The notes: generated by a model not told the origin, from the sequence alone. Numbered from the stretch's first letter, positions 38,082 to 47,230 are shown. The stretch is DNA of 64,000 bases from Flavobacteriaceae bacterium (GCA_030683815.1 JAUXPJ010000018.1:119410-183409), one strand, 5' to 3'. Numbers and translations: made by a program.

Positions 38082-39848
38082 ATGGAAAAATTGATTTTAA
38101 AATATGGTTTCATCGGATTTTACTTGTTGGTAAGTCAATTTACTTTTGCCCAATTAGAATTTACCGCAACAACCAGCAATCATAAAATTGGTTTAAACCA
38201 ACGATTTAGGTTAGAATTTACCGTAGATAAACAAGGAACCGATAATTTTCGACTTCCGGATATGAGCGACTTTAGAATTGTTGCAGGTCCAAGTCAATCG
38301 GTAAGTCAATCATGGGTAAACGGAAAAACATCTTTTAATCAAACTTTTATTTACGTTGTTCAGCCCACAAAAATTGGCAACTTTACCATTCCATCAGCAA
38401 CGGTTGAATACGAAGGAAAAACCTATAAATCAAATCAGCTTAAAATTACGGTTACAGAAAATGTAGAAATTCCGAAAGATCCCAACGACCCAACTTATAT
38501 GGCTCAACAGGGAATTCATTTGGTGGCTGAGGTTTCAAAAGAAAATACTTATGTGGGCGAAGCACTTTATGTGGTGTATAAATTGTATGTGAGCGAGAAT
38601 ATCAGTGTAAGCAATTGGGCGGTAACCGAATCGCCTCAGTACAACGGGTTTTGGAATCAGGATATCGAAATTAAAGGAATGGATGTTCAGATGGGTGAAT
38701 ATAAAGGGGAACGTTATCGATATATTGAATTAAAAAAAGCGATTTTAATTCCGCAAAAATCCGGCGATTTGGTTATAGAACCGATGAGAATGGATATCAC
38801 TTTAGGCGTTCCGACCGGAAGGTATAATTTCTTTGGCGAAGCCATTTTTAGGAGTTTTACCGAATCGTATTCAACAGGAAAAAAACCGATTAAAGTGAAA
38901 GCGCTTCCAACAGAAGAAAAACCGGAAAATTTTACCGGAGCTGTGGGCGATTTTCAATTTAAAGTAACTAAAAATAAAGAAATTTTAAAAGCCAATGAAA
39001 CGGCTCAAATAATGGTGGAAGTTTCCGGAAAAGGAAATTTTAAATTGTTTGAAATTCCGAAAATCACCACACCTGCAGAATTGGAGGTTTATACACCGGA
39101 GTATAAAGAAAATTTACAGACTACCTTGAACGGAATTAGCGGCAAAGTGTATTCGCAATACACCGTTATTCCGCAATTTAAAGGAAAATACAAAATACCC
39201 AATTTGTCGTTTTCCTATTTTAATCCATCAGAAAAAAAATACCATACCATCAATGTACCCGATATGTTTGTTGAGGTGGTTGAAGGAAAAGAATTACCGG
39301 GTTCTGACACCCTTTTTGCACACAAACAACAGGTGCAGGTATCGGGCAATAGTTTTAGATATATTCAAACAAAAACATCGTTTGAGCCCCTCAAAAAAGA
39401 AACTTTTTTCTTGTCGATTTGGTTTTATTTATGGTTGTTGTTGCCTTTAGCGGTGATTCCTATCGGGATGATTTTAAATCGATATAACGAAAACAGATCC
39501 AAAGATTTAGTGGGTAGCAAAAAACGAAAAGCCGACAAGTTGGCGAAAAAATACCTATCAACCGCGAAGAAGGAATTGGGTAAAAAAGAATCGTTTTATA
39601 TCGCGCTAGAAAAAGCGTTGCACAACTTTTTAAAAGCAAAATTAGCGATTGAAACGGCCGAAATCAGTCAGGATAAAATCACCGAAATATTGATAGAAAA
39701 AGGCGTTGCAAAAGCATCAATCGATGATTTAATGGCTGTTTTAAACGATTGCGATTTTGCGCGTTACACGCCATCATCCGATGTAAAAATGAAAGAAGAA
39801 TTTGACCGAGCTGTTGAAATAATTGCTGTAATTGATAAACAATTGTAA
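38082..39848 (+). CDS. batD: BatD, large periplasmic/membrane protein
   Basis: The 588-residue protein has a signal peptide (ends near FTFAQ), several immunoglobulin-like beta domains in the periplasm (about 25-430), one membrane helix near 443-463 and a cytosolic helical tail. The BatD family motif region QTFIYVVQPTKIGNFTIPSA and GKGNFKLFEIPKI are visible. The BatD family fold is beta-rich and its ligand is not known. Confidence 0.92.
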   Translation: MEKLILKYGFIGFYLLVSQFTFAQLEFTATTSNHKIGLNQRFRLEFTVDKQGTDNFRLPDMSDFRIVAGPSQSVSQSWVNGKTSFNQTFIYVVQPTKIGNFTIPSATVEYEGKTYKSNQLKITVTENVEIPKDPNDPTYMAQQGIHLVAEVSKENTYVGEALYVVYKLYVSENISVSNWAVTESPQYNGFWNQDIEIKGMDVQMGEYKGERYRYIELKKAILIPQKSGDLVIEPMRMDITLGVPTGRYNFFGEAIFRSFTESYSTGKKPIKVKALPTEEKPENFTGAVGDFQFKVTKNKEILKANETAQIMVEVSGKGNFKLFEIPKITTPAELEVYTPEYKENLQTTLNGISGKVYSQYTVIPQFKGKYKIPNLSFSYFNPSEKKYHTINVPDMFVEVVEGKELPGSDTLFAHKQQVQVSGNSFRYIQTKTSFEPLKKETFFLSIWFYLWLLLPLAVIPIGMILNRYNENRSKDLVGSKKRKADKLAKKYLSTAKKELGKKESFYIALEKALHNFLKAKLAIETAEISQDKITEILIEKGVAKASIDDLMAVLNDCDFARYTPSSDVKMKEEFDRAVEIIAVIDKQL

Positions 39849-39850
39849 CC

Positions 39851-40603
39851 ATGAAGAGATTTTTAATAATTATAGGGATGTTTTTAGGATTGTTTGTTCA
39901 GGCGCAATCTAACCAAGTTTTGTTTGAGCAAGCCAATCAACTTTACAAAAATGCTGATTATAAAAATGCGATTGTCAATTATCAAAAAATTGAAAATAGC
40001 GGAATGCATTCAGATGCATTATATTTTAATATGGCCAATTGTTATTACAAACTCAATGAAGCAGCGCCGGCCATTTATTATTATGAAAAAACACTGAAAT
40101 TGAATCCGTTACACGATGATGCCAAATACAATTTAATTTTAGCGAACCGCATGACGATTGATGTAATCGATGAAATGCCCAAAACCTTGATTCAAAAAAT
40201 AGAGACCAATTTCTTGCACAAAATAAGTGTTGAAACTTGGGCTATGATCGCTATTGTTTTTTCAATTTTAACCGCCCTGCTTTTTTTGATTTATTATTTT
40301 TCCTATTCATCCATCTTAAAACGCGTTTTTTTTTCAATCAGTATTACCACTTTTGGGTTGATGATTATTATGATTTTAATTGCTCTGGAAGGCGTTAATT
40401 ATGAAAAAAATCATCAGCCGGCCATTATTTTTTCTGAAAAAGCAGTGATTAAAAATGCACCCACTTTTAACAGCGAAGATGTTTTTGTTTTACACGAAGG
40501 AACCAAAGTGGATGTAATTGATACGGTTGATGATTGGCATAAAATTAAATTAGCCGATGGTAAAATTGGCTGGGTAAAAAACAGTATTTTAAGGATTATT
40601 TAG
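39851..40603 (+). CDS. batE: BatE, TPR-SH3 membrane protein
   Basis: The 250-residue protein has a signal peptide, a TPR pair (about 25-100), two membrane helices (about 128-150 and 158-180) and a C-terminal bacterial SH3-like domain (about 190-250; VFVLHEGTKVDVIDTVDDWH, GKIGWVKNSIL). It closes the bat operon, two bases after batD. Confidence 0.88.
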   Translation: MKRFLIIIGMFLGLFVQAQSNQVLFEQANQLYKNADYKNAIVNYQKIENSGMHSDALYFNMANCYYKLNEAAPAIYYYEKTLKLNPLHDDAKYNLILANRMTIDVIDEMPKTLIQKIETNFLHKISVETWAMIAIVFSILTALLFLIYYFSYSSILKRVFFSISITTFGLMIIMILIALEGVNYEKNHQPAIIFSEKAVIKNAPTFNSEDVFVLHEGTKVDVIDTVDDWHKIKLADGKIGWVKNSILRII

Positions 40604-40753
40604 TTGATTATTAAATAGATAAAATACCTTTGTGGTAGTAATCAACTGTTTGGCACATTTCTTTTCCTTTATTTTACTATCGATTTAGTATGAGATTGCG
40701 AAAATTTTTTTCAGCGCTTTTAGTTTGATGACTCAGATTTGCAAGCTCGTCAT

Positions 40754-41290
40754 TTATTGAGTAATTTTTTCTGTGTTTTTATTAGAATCGGTTGTCGTTG
40801 TTTCTGTTGATTTTTCAAAAAAACTTGGAAATATAATTCCGGCCATTTCTTTTACCGACTCATAAAGCATTGATTCTTGCAGTGTTTCTTCTGATACTAT
40901 TTCAACTTTACCATTAAATTTTTGAAAGTAAAACAACAAAATACTTGTTATTAAAGTCATTTTTAGCAAACCAAAAATACCGCCAAACAATTTATTGAGT
41001 AAACCCAGCGAGGCCAAATCGGCAATTTTGGTAAAGAATTTCCCCAAAAGCGTAATTACAATTACGATGATGATAAACGTTAAAACAAAAGAAGCAATGC
41101 TGATGTATTTTTTGTTCCAACTTGCAGCTTCATGAAGGTAATTTCCTGCGAAATCAGAGAAATATATAGCGCCATAAATTCCTAAAATCAAGGCTAACAA
41201 AGAAGCAACTTCTACAAATAAACCTTTAAAAATTCCGCGAATAAATCCATACAAAAGAAAAATGAGTAAAATAATATCAAAAGTATTCAT
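40754..41290 (-). CDS. CvpA family membrane protein
   Basis: The 178-residue protein has four hydrophobic helices and starts MNTFDIILLIFLLYGFIRGI, the CvpA hallmark; FADLA-like and GLLNKLFGGIFGL segments also fit. In E. coli CvpA is needed for colicin V export and for envelope stress tolerance; the exact role here is unknown. It is convergent with the bat operon. Confidence 0.85.
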   Translation of the reverse strand: MNTFDIILLIFLLYGFIRGIFKGLFVEVASLLALILGIYGAIYFSDFAGNYLHEAASWNKKYISIASFVLTFIIIVIVITLLGKFFTKIADLASLGLLNKLFGGIFGLLKMTLITSILLFYFQKFNGKVEIVSEETLQESMLYESVKEMAGIIFPSFFEKSTETTTTDSNKNTEKITQ

Positions 41291-41545
41291 TGTTATAGGT
41301 GTTTGAGTAAAGGTAGTTTTTTTATAAGAAATTTAAAAATATGGATATTTTTGGGATGGAGCGATTAATGGGAAAATGGGAAAACGGTTTGGCTCGCACG
41401 ATTTAGGCGTAGGACACTGCGATAGCCGTGAGCCAGCTGATGCATAGGCAGAGCAGGAATTGTTTGCAAAGAAATCAAGCTAAATGTATAAATTAATTTT
41501 AATGTTGTTACAAAATACGCGCTGATATCTATAACATATGCAAAT
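41291..41545. other. Structured spacer flanking the accessory region
   Basis: About 255 bases with no gene. GGCTCGCAC (near 41391) and GTGAGCC (near 41428) can pair, and TCTATAACA occurs near 41527. The same heptamer type recurs at 43494, so the spacer may be a cassette boundary. Confidence 0.35.
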
Positions 41546-42556
41546 TTAAGTCATAAATTCATCCATTTTGATAACAATTTTGCCAAATTGTTCACCTCTA
41601 TCCATCTTATCAAAAGCCGAGTTGATCTCCTGAGCAGAATAAACAGAGTCAATTACCGGATGTATTTTTTGAGAAGAAATCAGGTTTATCATTTTCTTAA
41701 ACTCTTCGTTATTCCCCATAGATGTGCCATGTATAGATAATTGCTTCCAAAAAATAGTTTTTGGGTTTAGATTCAAAATATTACCTGCGGTTCTCCCAAA
41801 TAATACAATTCTACCACCCGGTTTAGCTAATTCAATCAATTCAGTAAACCCTATTCCTGCTGCACTATCGATAATTATGTCAAAACCGTTAACTTTATCC
41901 AGTAATTCGGCACTCCAATTATCGTCTTTATAATTAACACCTCCTTTGGCTCCAAAATTCAGGGCTTTTGATATTTTATTTTGATTTCCTGATGTAATAT
42001 ATACTTCTGCTCCGGAAGCAACTGCGAAACTTAGTGCAAATAAGGCGGCTCCACCACCAATTCCGGTTATAAGGACTGTATTCTTACTCTCAAATTCTCC
42101 TCTTGTAAACAAGGCGCGGTATGCAGTTAGTCCCGCTAATGGCACAGCTGCCGCTTCTTCGAAAGAAAGGTGTTCTGGTTTGGGATAAACATATTGATGA
42201 TCTATGCTAATATATTCTGCAAAGGTGCCTTGTTTAGGGAATCCTAATATTTCATATTTTTGGCTTTGTACCCTTTCGTCTGATCCCCAGTTTATTGATG
42301 GGTTTATGATGACTTCATCCCCTTTTCTTAAATGATTCACTGCTGATCCTACTTCCTCTATTATCCCTGCTCCATCCGATCCCATTATTATGTTCGAATC
42401 GCTCTTTAAGTCCATGTCTTTAAGTGACCAAAGTTCGTGATGATTGAGGGAGGAAGCTTTCAATCTGATCAAAACATCGGATTTGGATAAAGTTGGTTGA
42501 CCAACATCCTTAATTTCGAGTTTATAAGTTTTTTGATTTAAAATAATCGCTTTCAT
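41546..42556 (-). CDS. Zinc-binding dehydrogenase / quinone oxidoreductase family
   Basis: This 336-residue medium-chain dehydrogenase/reductase has a GroES-like N-terminal domain (ALIRLKASSLNHHELW, GSDGAGIIEEVGS) and a Rossmann domain (VLITGIGGGAALFALSFA, with INYKDDNW-like loops). The structural-zinc cysteines are absent, as in the quinone-oxidoreductase branch. It probably reduces quinones or enals with NADPH; the substrate is unknown. It is on the minus strand like the following accessory genes. Confidence 0.88.
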   Translation of the reverse strand: MKAIILNQKTYKLEIKDVGQPTLSKSDVLIRLKASSLNHHELWSLKDMDLKSDSNIIMGSDGAGIIEEVGSAVNHLRKGDEVIINPSINWGSDERVQSQKYEILGFPKQGTFAEYISIDHQYVYPKPEHLSFEEAAAVPLAGLTAYRALFTRGEFESKNTVLITGIGGGAALFALSFAVASGAEVYITSGNQNKISKALNFGAKGGVNYKDDNWSAELLDKVNGFDIIIDSAAGIGFTELIELAKPGGRIVLFGRTAGNILNLNPKTIFWKQLSIHGTSMGNNEEFKKMINLISSQKIHPVIDSVYSAQEINSAFDKMDRGEQFGKIVIKMDEFMT

Positions 42557-42631
42557 CTAAAATATTTATGGGGGAAGGGTTATGACATCTAACGCTGTTG
42601 GCTGCCGCTTTTTTTTCGGTATAAGTTATTG

Positions 42632-43120
42632 TCAAAGGTATTTTTCCATTTTAATGTTTGCTCTTTCGTAAAGCCCTTGTTCCAATTCAATTTCTATAAA
42701 ACCATATTTACGATAAAGATGTATGGCTGATTCCAATTTTGTGTTTGAGTATAAAACAAGTTTTTGAATTGATTTCTGTTTCGCAACGTTCAAACAATGT
42801 TCCAATAATATTGTTCCAATACCCTGTCCTTGTGCATTGTCTGTGACAGCCATTTTTCCTAATTCAAAAATATTTTCTGTTTTCTTTAATAGGGAGGCCG
42901 TTCCTACAATTTGATTATTCATTTTTGCATAAAAAATAAAACCACCTTTTTCAATGATTTGCACTTGCGGATTTGAAAGAGAAACAAGATCTCCTTTTTC
43001 AATGCGAAAATATTTTTCAAGCCATTCATAGTTGAGTATTCTGACTTGCTCTTGTAATTCGTCAGAAAAGTCAATTATTTCAATTTCAGGGTTTTCTTTT
43101 TGGAATAAATTCATCATCAT
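42632..43120 (-). CDS. GNAT family N-acetyltransferase
   Basis: The 162-residue acetyl-CoA-dependent acyltransferase has the GNAT core LGKMAVTDNAQGQGIGTILL, in which QGQGIG is the acetyl-CoA pyrophosphate loop, and ends VLYSNTKLESAIHLYRKYGF. The substrate is unknown. Start 43120 (three consecutive ATG codons, 43114-43120) is preferred. A longer in-frame start at 43168 would overlap the gene fragment immediately upstream, whose stop is at 43125. Confidence 0.85.
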   Translation of the reverse strand: MMMNLFQKENPEIEIIDFSDELQEQVRILNYEWLEKYFRIEKGDLVSLSNPQVQIIEKGGFIFYAKMNNQIVGTASLLKKTENIFELGKMAVTDNAQGQGIGTILLEHCLNVAKQKSIQKLVLYSNTKLESAIHLYRKYGFIEIELEQGLYERANIKMEKYL

Positions 43121-43124
43121 TTTA

Positions 43125-43280
43125 TTAGTTAATTTCAATGTATTCTGATTGTACTTTGTCGTTGCCATTGGCTGTGCGGTTGGGCAAAATTAAATGTGGT
43201 TCAACTGCTCTATAAAATCCTTGATAATTGAACTCAGGCAAATGTTTGCATTCAATAGCTTCTATTATCAGTTTTTTCAT
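43125..43280 (-). pseudogene. Truncated WYL-associated-type protein fragment
   Basis: The 51-codon frame starts MKKLIIEAIECKHLPEFNYQ and continues GFYRAVEPHLILPN. The FxYxGxYRxVEPH pattern is the N-terminus of a small WYL-like protein family often found next to DNA-modifying or KTSC genes. Full-length members are much longer; here the similarity stops near residue 30 and a stop comes at 51. It is best read as a truncated relic. The family assignment is from memory of the motif. Confidence 0.45.
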
Positions 43281-43282
43281 TA

Positions 43283-43444
43283 TTACATTTTTTGATACTC
43301 ACAGTCATTCCGAATATTTGCTGAGAAGTACACACTGCGTGAATCAGCATTCATTAATGCATCATAAACATTTTCGGGAATATCAAAATACTGATAAACA
43401 CCCCGTTTAAATTCTACTTCAAGAATTTCATTATTTTTATACAT
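43283..43444 (-). CDS. KTSC domain protein (short or N-truncated)
   Basis: The 53-residue protein reads LEVEFKRGVYQYFDIPENVY and DALMNADSRSVYFSANIR, an excellent match to the KTSC domain pattern (LEVEFxxGxVYxYxxVP...YFNxxIR). Typical KTSC domains have another 12-15 N-terminal residues (a VxSSxIxSVGYD segment) that are missing. The gene may be truncated, or begin at a non-ATG codon further up. KTSC domains are accessory, frequently phage- or cassette-borne, and of unknown biochemistry. Two bases separate it from the next fragment. Confidence 0.6.
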   Translation of the reverse strand: MYKNNEILEVEFKRGVYQYFDIPENVYDALMNADSRSVYFSANIRNDCEYQKM

Positions 43445-43493
43445 ATACTTTTGTTTTGTGTATACATATTTTAGGACGGGTCATTGTTGCGTC

Positions 43494-43577
43494 TATAACA
43501 CCCTTGACGAAACTTGTCAGTGGGAAATGAACTCGCAAAACCTCTGAAACCCACGTTACGTATGAGTCGTTGTTATG
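43494..43577. repeat. attC-like structured element
   Basis: An 84-base imperfect palindrome. TATAACA (43494-43500) pairs with TGTTATG (43571-43577), ACGA (43507-43510) with TCGT (43567-43570) and GTGGG (43520-43524) with CCCAC (43550-43554). Paired outer and inner boxes around an unpaired centre resemble an integron attC site, although the outer box is not the canonical RYYYAAC. No integrase gene is present. Confidence 0.3.
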
Positions 43578-43621
43578 GTCACATGCTTTATTTTCTGTCT
43601 TTTAATTAATTTGTTCCTTCC

Positions 43622-46165
43622 TTATTTATCGAAATACTTTTGTATTAATGTCAGTAATTCATCTTTTAAAATGGGTTTTGAAATATAATCATTACACCCC
43701 GAATCTATTGCTTTTTTCCTTTCATAAGATAGTGCAAAAGCTGTCTGGGCTATAATGACAACGTCTTTGTTAAATTTCCGGATTTGACGCGTAACTTCAT
43801 ATCCGTTCAAATCTGGCATTTGAATATCCATCAGAATTAAATCAATGTCGGGGTTATTGCGGCAAATTTCAACAGCTTCAATACCGGTTCTTGCTTCTAT
43901 AATTTCTTTACTAAACATTTTGACAGTTATTGAAATTAGCATTTCTGATGTTTTGTCGTCTTCTACAATTAATATTTTCAGGTTTTCAACCTTATTGCTT
44001 GCTTTGTCAGACGGCACATCATTTTCAACAACGATTTTTTCTTCCGGTTCAGTATTATATGGAAGTGTAAAATAAAATATTGAGCCTTTTCCTTCTTCGC
44101 TGTTTACCCACATTTTTCCGCCAAGCATTTCAACATATGCTTTAGAAATCGATAAACCCAATCCTGCTCCCTGTCGCGCCATTCTATCGGAAATATCGGC
44201 CTGGATAAACCGTTCAAATATGGCTTCCTGTCGGTCTTTGGGAATCCCAATACCTGTATCTTTCACGAAAAATTCCAGTTCTAAAGCTTTACTGCCCGTT
44301 TTTAGGTTATACCCAAATTCTATTGACCCTTCATTGGTATATTTAATGGCATTTTTAACAAGGTTGGTAAGAATGGCATAGATTTTCTCGCGGTCCGTTT
44401 TAATGACGGCTTTTTTCGAAGGCAGGGATTTTTTAAAGAAAAGTTGTATTCCTTTTTGTTCAACCTCAGGTTTAAAGAAGGTATAAATGTATTCGATTTG
44501 CTCATTTATATTCGATTCCTTCAGATTAACTTCCATCAGTCCCGCTTCTATTTTGGAAATATCAACAATATCATTGATGATATTGAGCATGCGGGCACCG
44601 CTTTTCTCTATGATTTTAATATACTTTAGCTGCTTCTCACCTGTAAGATTAGGATCTTTCAATAGGTCGGAAAAGCCCAAAATGCCGTTCATTGGAGTCC
44701 TTATTTCATGCGACATATTGGCAAGAAATGCAGATTTCAGCCGGTCGCTTTCTTCAGCTTTTTCTTTGGATTTTTTGAGTTCTTGCTCTATCTGTTTTCG
44801 TTTGGTAATATTGCGGGCGATTCCAAGTAATCCAACAACTTTTCCCAATTCAAACTGAGGCGCATTTGTAAATTCGCAGACTAAGTACGTTCCGGATTTT
44901 GTAAGAATCCTCAGTTCAAAAGAGGGAGGATTCTCTCCTTTCAAGATTTGCTGAAACGTCTCCGTTGCAAGTTTCAGGTCATCCGGGTGAACAAGAGTTT
45001 TAAATGTTTTTCCTATCCATTCGTTGTGCGACCACCCTGTAACAGCCTCAAAGGCCGGATTGAGCAATGTGATTATGCTATCACCGGCAGCAAGTGTGTA
45101 AACGATATCCGGAGCGGTGTTAATAAGATTTTGATAACGATGCTCGTTGGTTTGCGCTTCAGCTTGGGCAACTGATACTTCGTTTACCAGGTGTTGAGTC
45201 AAATCCTTCACTACCCACCAGTAAACAAGGGGCGCACAAAAGATTGTCAGCAAGGCAGCGTCCACAAGATACTCCCAGATGCCATGTGACATACCGATAA
45301 GTGAGATAATGAACATTACCAGAACCTCTGCTACCAAAAAAATGCCCAGGATTCGGAATAATAAGGTTGAGAGCTTCACGGCATCTCTTGTCTTTTTCTG
45401 TTTGGTGATGTCCTGGGCAGTCCCTTCATGGTAAAGCAATGTTCCATCATCGTCGCAAATGGCGCGCGCGTTCAGCGAGATCCAGATGATACTCCCATCT
45501 TTGCGATACATTTGAATCTCAAATCTCTGCACAACGCCACGTTCATCGAGCAACTGTTTCAACTCATTATATCTTTCCGGCTGGACATAAAGTTGGTCAA
45601 TGTCGGTGATAGTGGCTATGAATTCTGACGGCGATTTATAGCCCAGCATGTTCACAAATGCGGGGTTCACTGTAATGTAGCGTCCATCAGGCAGAATCTG
45701 AAAGATGCCTTCAAGAATATTTGTAAAGATACCGCGATACTTTTCTTCCAATTGCCTCAATGCTTTTTCAGCTTCCTTCCGCTCTCTTTGCTGTGCTACC
45801 TCTTCCAAGGCACGATGGACAGCAAGGGCAAGTCTGCCCAAATCTTTAAACACATAATCGGTAGCTCCCTGTTTAAGCAATTCAACTGCATTTTCTTCGC
45901 CAATGGTGCCGGAAACAATAATAAAAGGAATATCGGGAGATTTTTTTTGTTTGATGTGGAACGCGGCAATTCCGTCAAAGGATGGAAGAGAATAATCGGA
46001 CAGGATGATATCCGGTTTAAAGCTGTCAAGAGCATTCTCATAAGATTCACGGGTTTGAACCAGTTCCGAAGTAAACCTGAATCCTGATTTTCTCAACTTG
46101 CGTTGAATCAAATCAGCGTCATATTGATTATCTTCAAGGATAAGTATTTTTAAATGGTCATTCAT
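43622..46165 (-). CDS. Hybrid sensor histidine kinase (REC-PAS-TM-PAS-HisKA-HATPase-REC)
   Basis: The 847-residue kinase begins with a receiver domain (Asp57 in ILSDYSLPS), then PAS (about 140-260), two membrane helices (about 272-320), a second PAS (about 340-455), HisKA with His486 in ANMSHEIRTPMNGIL, HATPase (about 595-705; DTGIGIPK, GAGLGLSI) and a C-terminal receiver with Asp780. It is unusual in having a receiver at both ends, so another kinase may feed into it. It is downstream of a decayed receiver gene that overlaps its start. Base composition looks richer in GC than neighbouring core genes. Confidence 0.9.
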   Translation of the reverse strand: MNDHLKILILEDNQYDADLIQRKLRKSGFRFTSELVQTRESYENALDSFKPDIILSDYSLPSFDGIAAFHIKQKKSPDIPFIIVSGTIGEENAVELLKQGATDYVFKDLGRLALAVHRALEEVAQQRERKEAEKALRQLEEKYRGIFTNILEGIFQILPDGRYITVNPAFVNMLGYKSPSEFIATITDIDQLYVQPERYNELKQLLDERGVVQRFEIQMYRKDGSIIWISLNARAICDDDGTLLYHEGTAQDITKQKKTRDAVKLSTLLFRILGIFLVAEVLVMFIISLIGMSHGIWEYLVDAALLTIFCAPLVYWWVVKDLTQHLVNEVSVAQAEAQTNEHRYQNLINTAPDIVYTLAAGDSIITLLNPAFEAVTGWSHNEWIGKTFKTLVHPDDLKLATETFQQILKGENPPSFELRILTKSGTYLVCEFTNAPQFELGKVVGLLGIARNITKRKQIEQELKKSKEKAEESDRLKSAFLANMSHEIRTPMNGILGFSDLLKDPNLTGEKQLKYIKIIEKSGARMLNIINDIVDISKIEAGLMEVNLKESNINEQIEYIYTFFKPEVEQKGIQLFFKKSLPSKKAVIKTDREKIYAILTNLVKNAIKYTNEGSIEFGYNLKTGSKALELEFFVKDTGIGIPKDRQEAIFERFIQADISDRMARQGAGLGLSISKAYVEMLGGKMWVNSEEGKGSIFYFTLPYNTEPEEKIVVENDVPSDKASNKVENLKILIVEDDKTSEMLISITVKMFSKEIIEARTGIEAVEICRNNPDIDLILMDIQMPDLNGYEVTRQIRKFNKDVVIIAQTAFALSYERKKAIDSGCNDYISKPILKDELLTLIQKYFDK

Positions 46166-46376
46166 GATTTTAAGGTATTTGGATACACATTGTTAATGAG
46201 TATCTGGTCAGCAATTATTAAATCGTACTTATTTTCTTTTAATGCCTTTATAAAAGCATCCTATTCCAAACTTTTAAATGATTCAAATCAATGTTTTCTT
46301 TTTTTTAGAAACCTGAAAGCAAATCGGCATTTGTTCCATAATTCTCTACCTGCAATATTTTTGGCATATTGCCCAT
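46162..46376 (-). pseudogene. Decayed receiver-domain (response regulator) gene
   Basis: The minus strand from 46376 reads [20 protein letters not shown] then SGF, a stop, KKENIDLNHLKVW, and after one frameshift DAFIKALKENKYDLIIADQI up to a stop at 46162. This is recognisably the first half of a receiver, with the phospho-acceptor Asp in IIADQ. The ATG overlaps the stop of the upstream regulator (TAATG). The final stop overlaps the ATG of the hybrid kinase, so an intact three-gene coupled operon once existed here. Confidence 0.65.
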
Positions 46377-46813
46377 TATCGCGGAGGTTGATTTAAGATC
46401 ATCCAGTACAATCCCAGTTCTGAAACCGCCTTAACGAACTGTTCAAACTGCACCGGCTTCACTACATAACTGTTTACTCCCAAACGATAACATTCCTGAA
46501 TATCGGGGTCTTCTTTGGAGGATGTGAGCACTACGATAGGGATTTTTTTTGTGCGCTCATCGGATTTTATTTTTTTCAGCACCTCAATGCCATTTACTTT
46601 TGGCATTTTTAAATCCAGTAAAATAACTTTGGGAACATTCTCAACTTTGCGGCCGGAATAATTTCCCTCCGCAAATATGAAATCAATTGCCTCCGCACCA
46701 TCTTTCAGGTGCGCCAATTTGTTTGCCAGATTATTTTTTCTCAATGCGCGGATGGTTAATTCCGCATCGTTCATGTTGTCTTCTATCAAAAGAATTTCTA
46801 TTTCGTGATTCAT
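46376..46813 (-). CDS. Single-domain response regulator (Rcp type)
   Basis: The 145-residue receiver-only protein has acidic pocket EDN at 11-13, phospho-acceptor Asp67 in [13 protein letters not shown], and switch residues VVLTSS and YVVKPVQF. The long form with the [16 protein letters not shown] start is the Rcp1-like class paired with phytochrome-type and PAS kinases. It has no output domain, so it likely passes phosphate to or from one of the hybrid kinases in the island. Confidence 0.9.
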   Translation of the reverse strand: MNHEIEILLIEDNMNDAELTIRALRKNNLANKLAHLKDGAEAIDFIFAEGNYSGRKVENVPKVILLDLKMPKVNGIEVLKKIKSDERTKKIPIVVLTSSKEDPDIQECYRLGVNSYVVKPVQFEQFVKAVSELGLYWMILNQPPR

Positions 46814-46855
46814 GTTTTTTTGATTTTATTGATTACACAGATTTTTTAAGAATGA

Positions 46856-47230
46856 TTACACCGATAACCTTTTGATTTCACAGCTTTTGTTTCCAAAATT
46901 TATTAATAATCCTGTTTTGATTTTCGCTGCTTTCAAATAAGATAATAATTGATACTGAAATATTTTTGGTAAATAGCCATCAATGGCTTTAAATTTAATG
47001 ATAACTTTATTTTCAACTATCAAATCGCATCTGAATTTTCCCGCTTTTTTGTTATGAAATATCACATCAAACTCCTTTTCACTTTCATACTTTACCTTTT
47101 CTTCTTCCAATAAAATAATAAAAGCATTGTGATAAATTTTCTCCGTAAAGCCCGCCCCTATTTCATTATGCACTTTAAAGCATAGCCCGATTATCTTTTC
47201 CGTCAACTGGTCCCTTTTATCTGTATCCAT
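46856..47230 (-). CDS. GxxExxY protein (PD-(D/E)XK-like), possibly catalytically degenerate
   Basis: The 124-residue protein has family signatures GAGFTEKIYHNAF and CDLIVENKVII. The block usually reading ELKAV, which carries the catalytic Glu-x-Lys, is KFKAID here, so the usual glutamate is a lysine. GxxExxY proteins are frequent in Bacteroidota genomes, often as inserts near signalling genes, and their role is unknown. Start 47230 (MDTDKRDQL) is preferred over 47257. It stands between the kinase at 47258 and the regulator. Confidence 0.8.
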   Translation of the reverse strand: MDTDKRDQLTEKIIGLCFKVHNEIGAGFTEKIYHNAFIILLEEEKVKYESEKEFDVIFHNKKAGKFRCDLIVENKVIIKFKAIDGYLPKIFQYQLLSYLKAAKIKTGLLINFGNKSCEIKRLSV

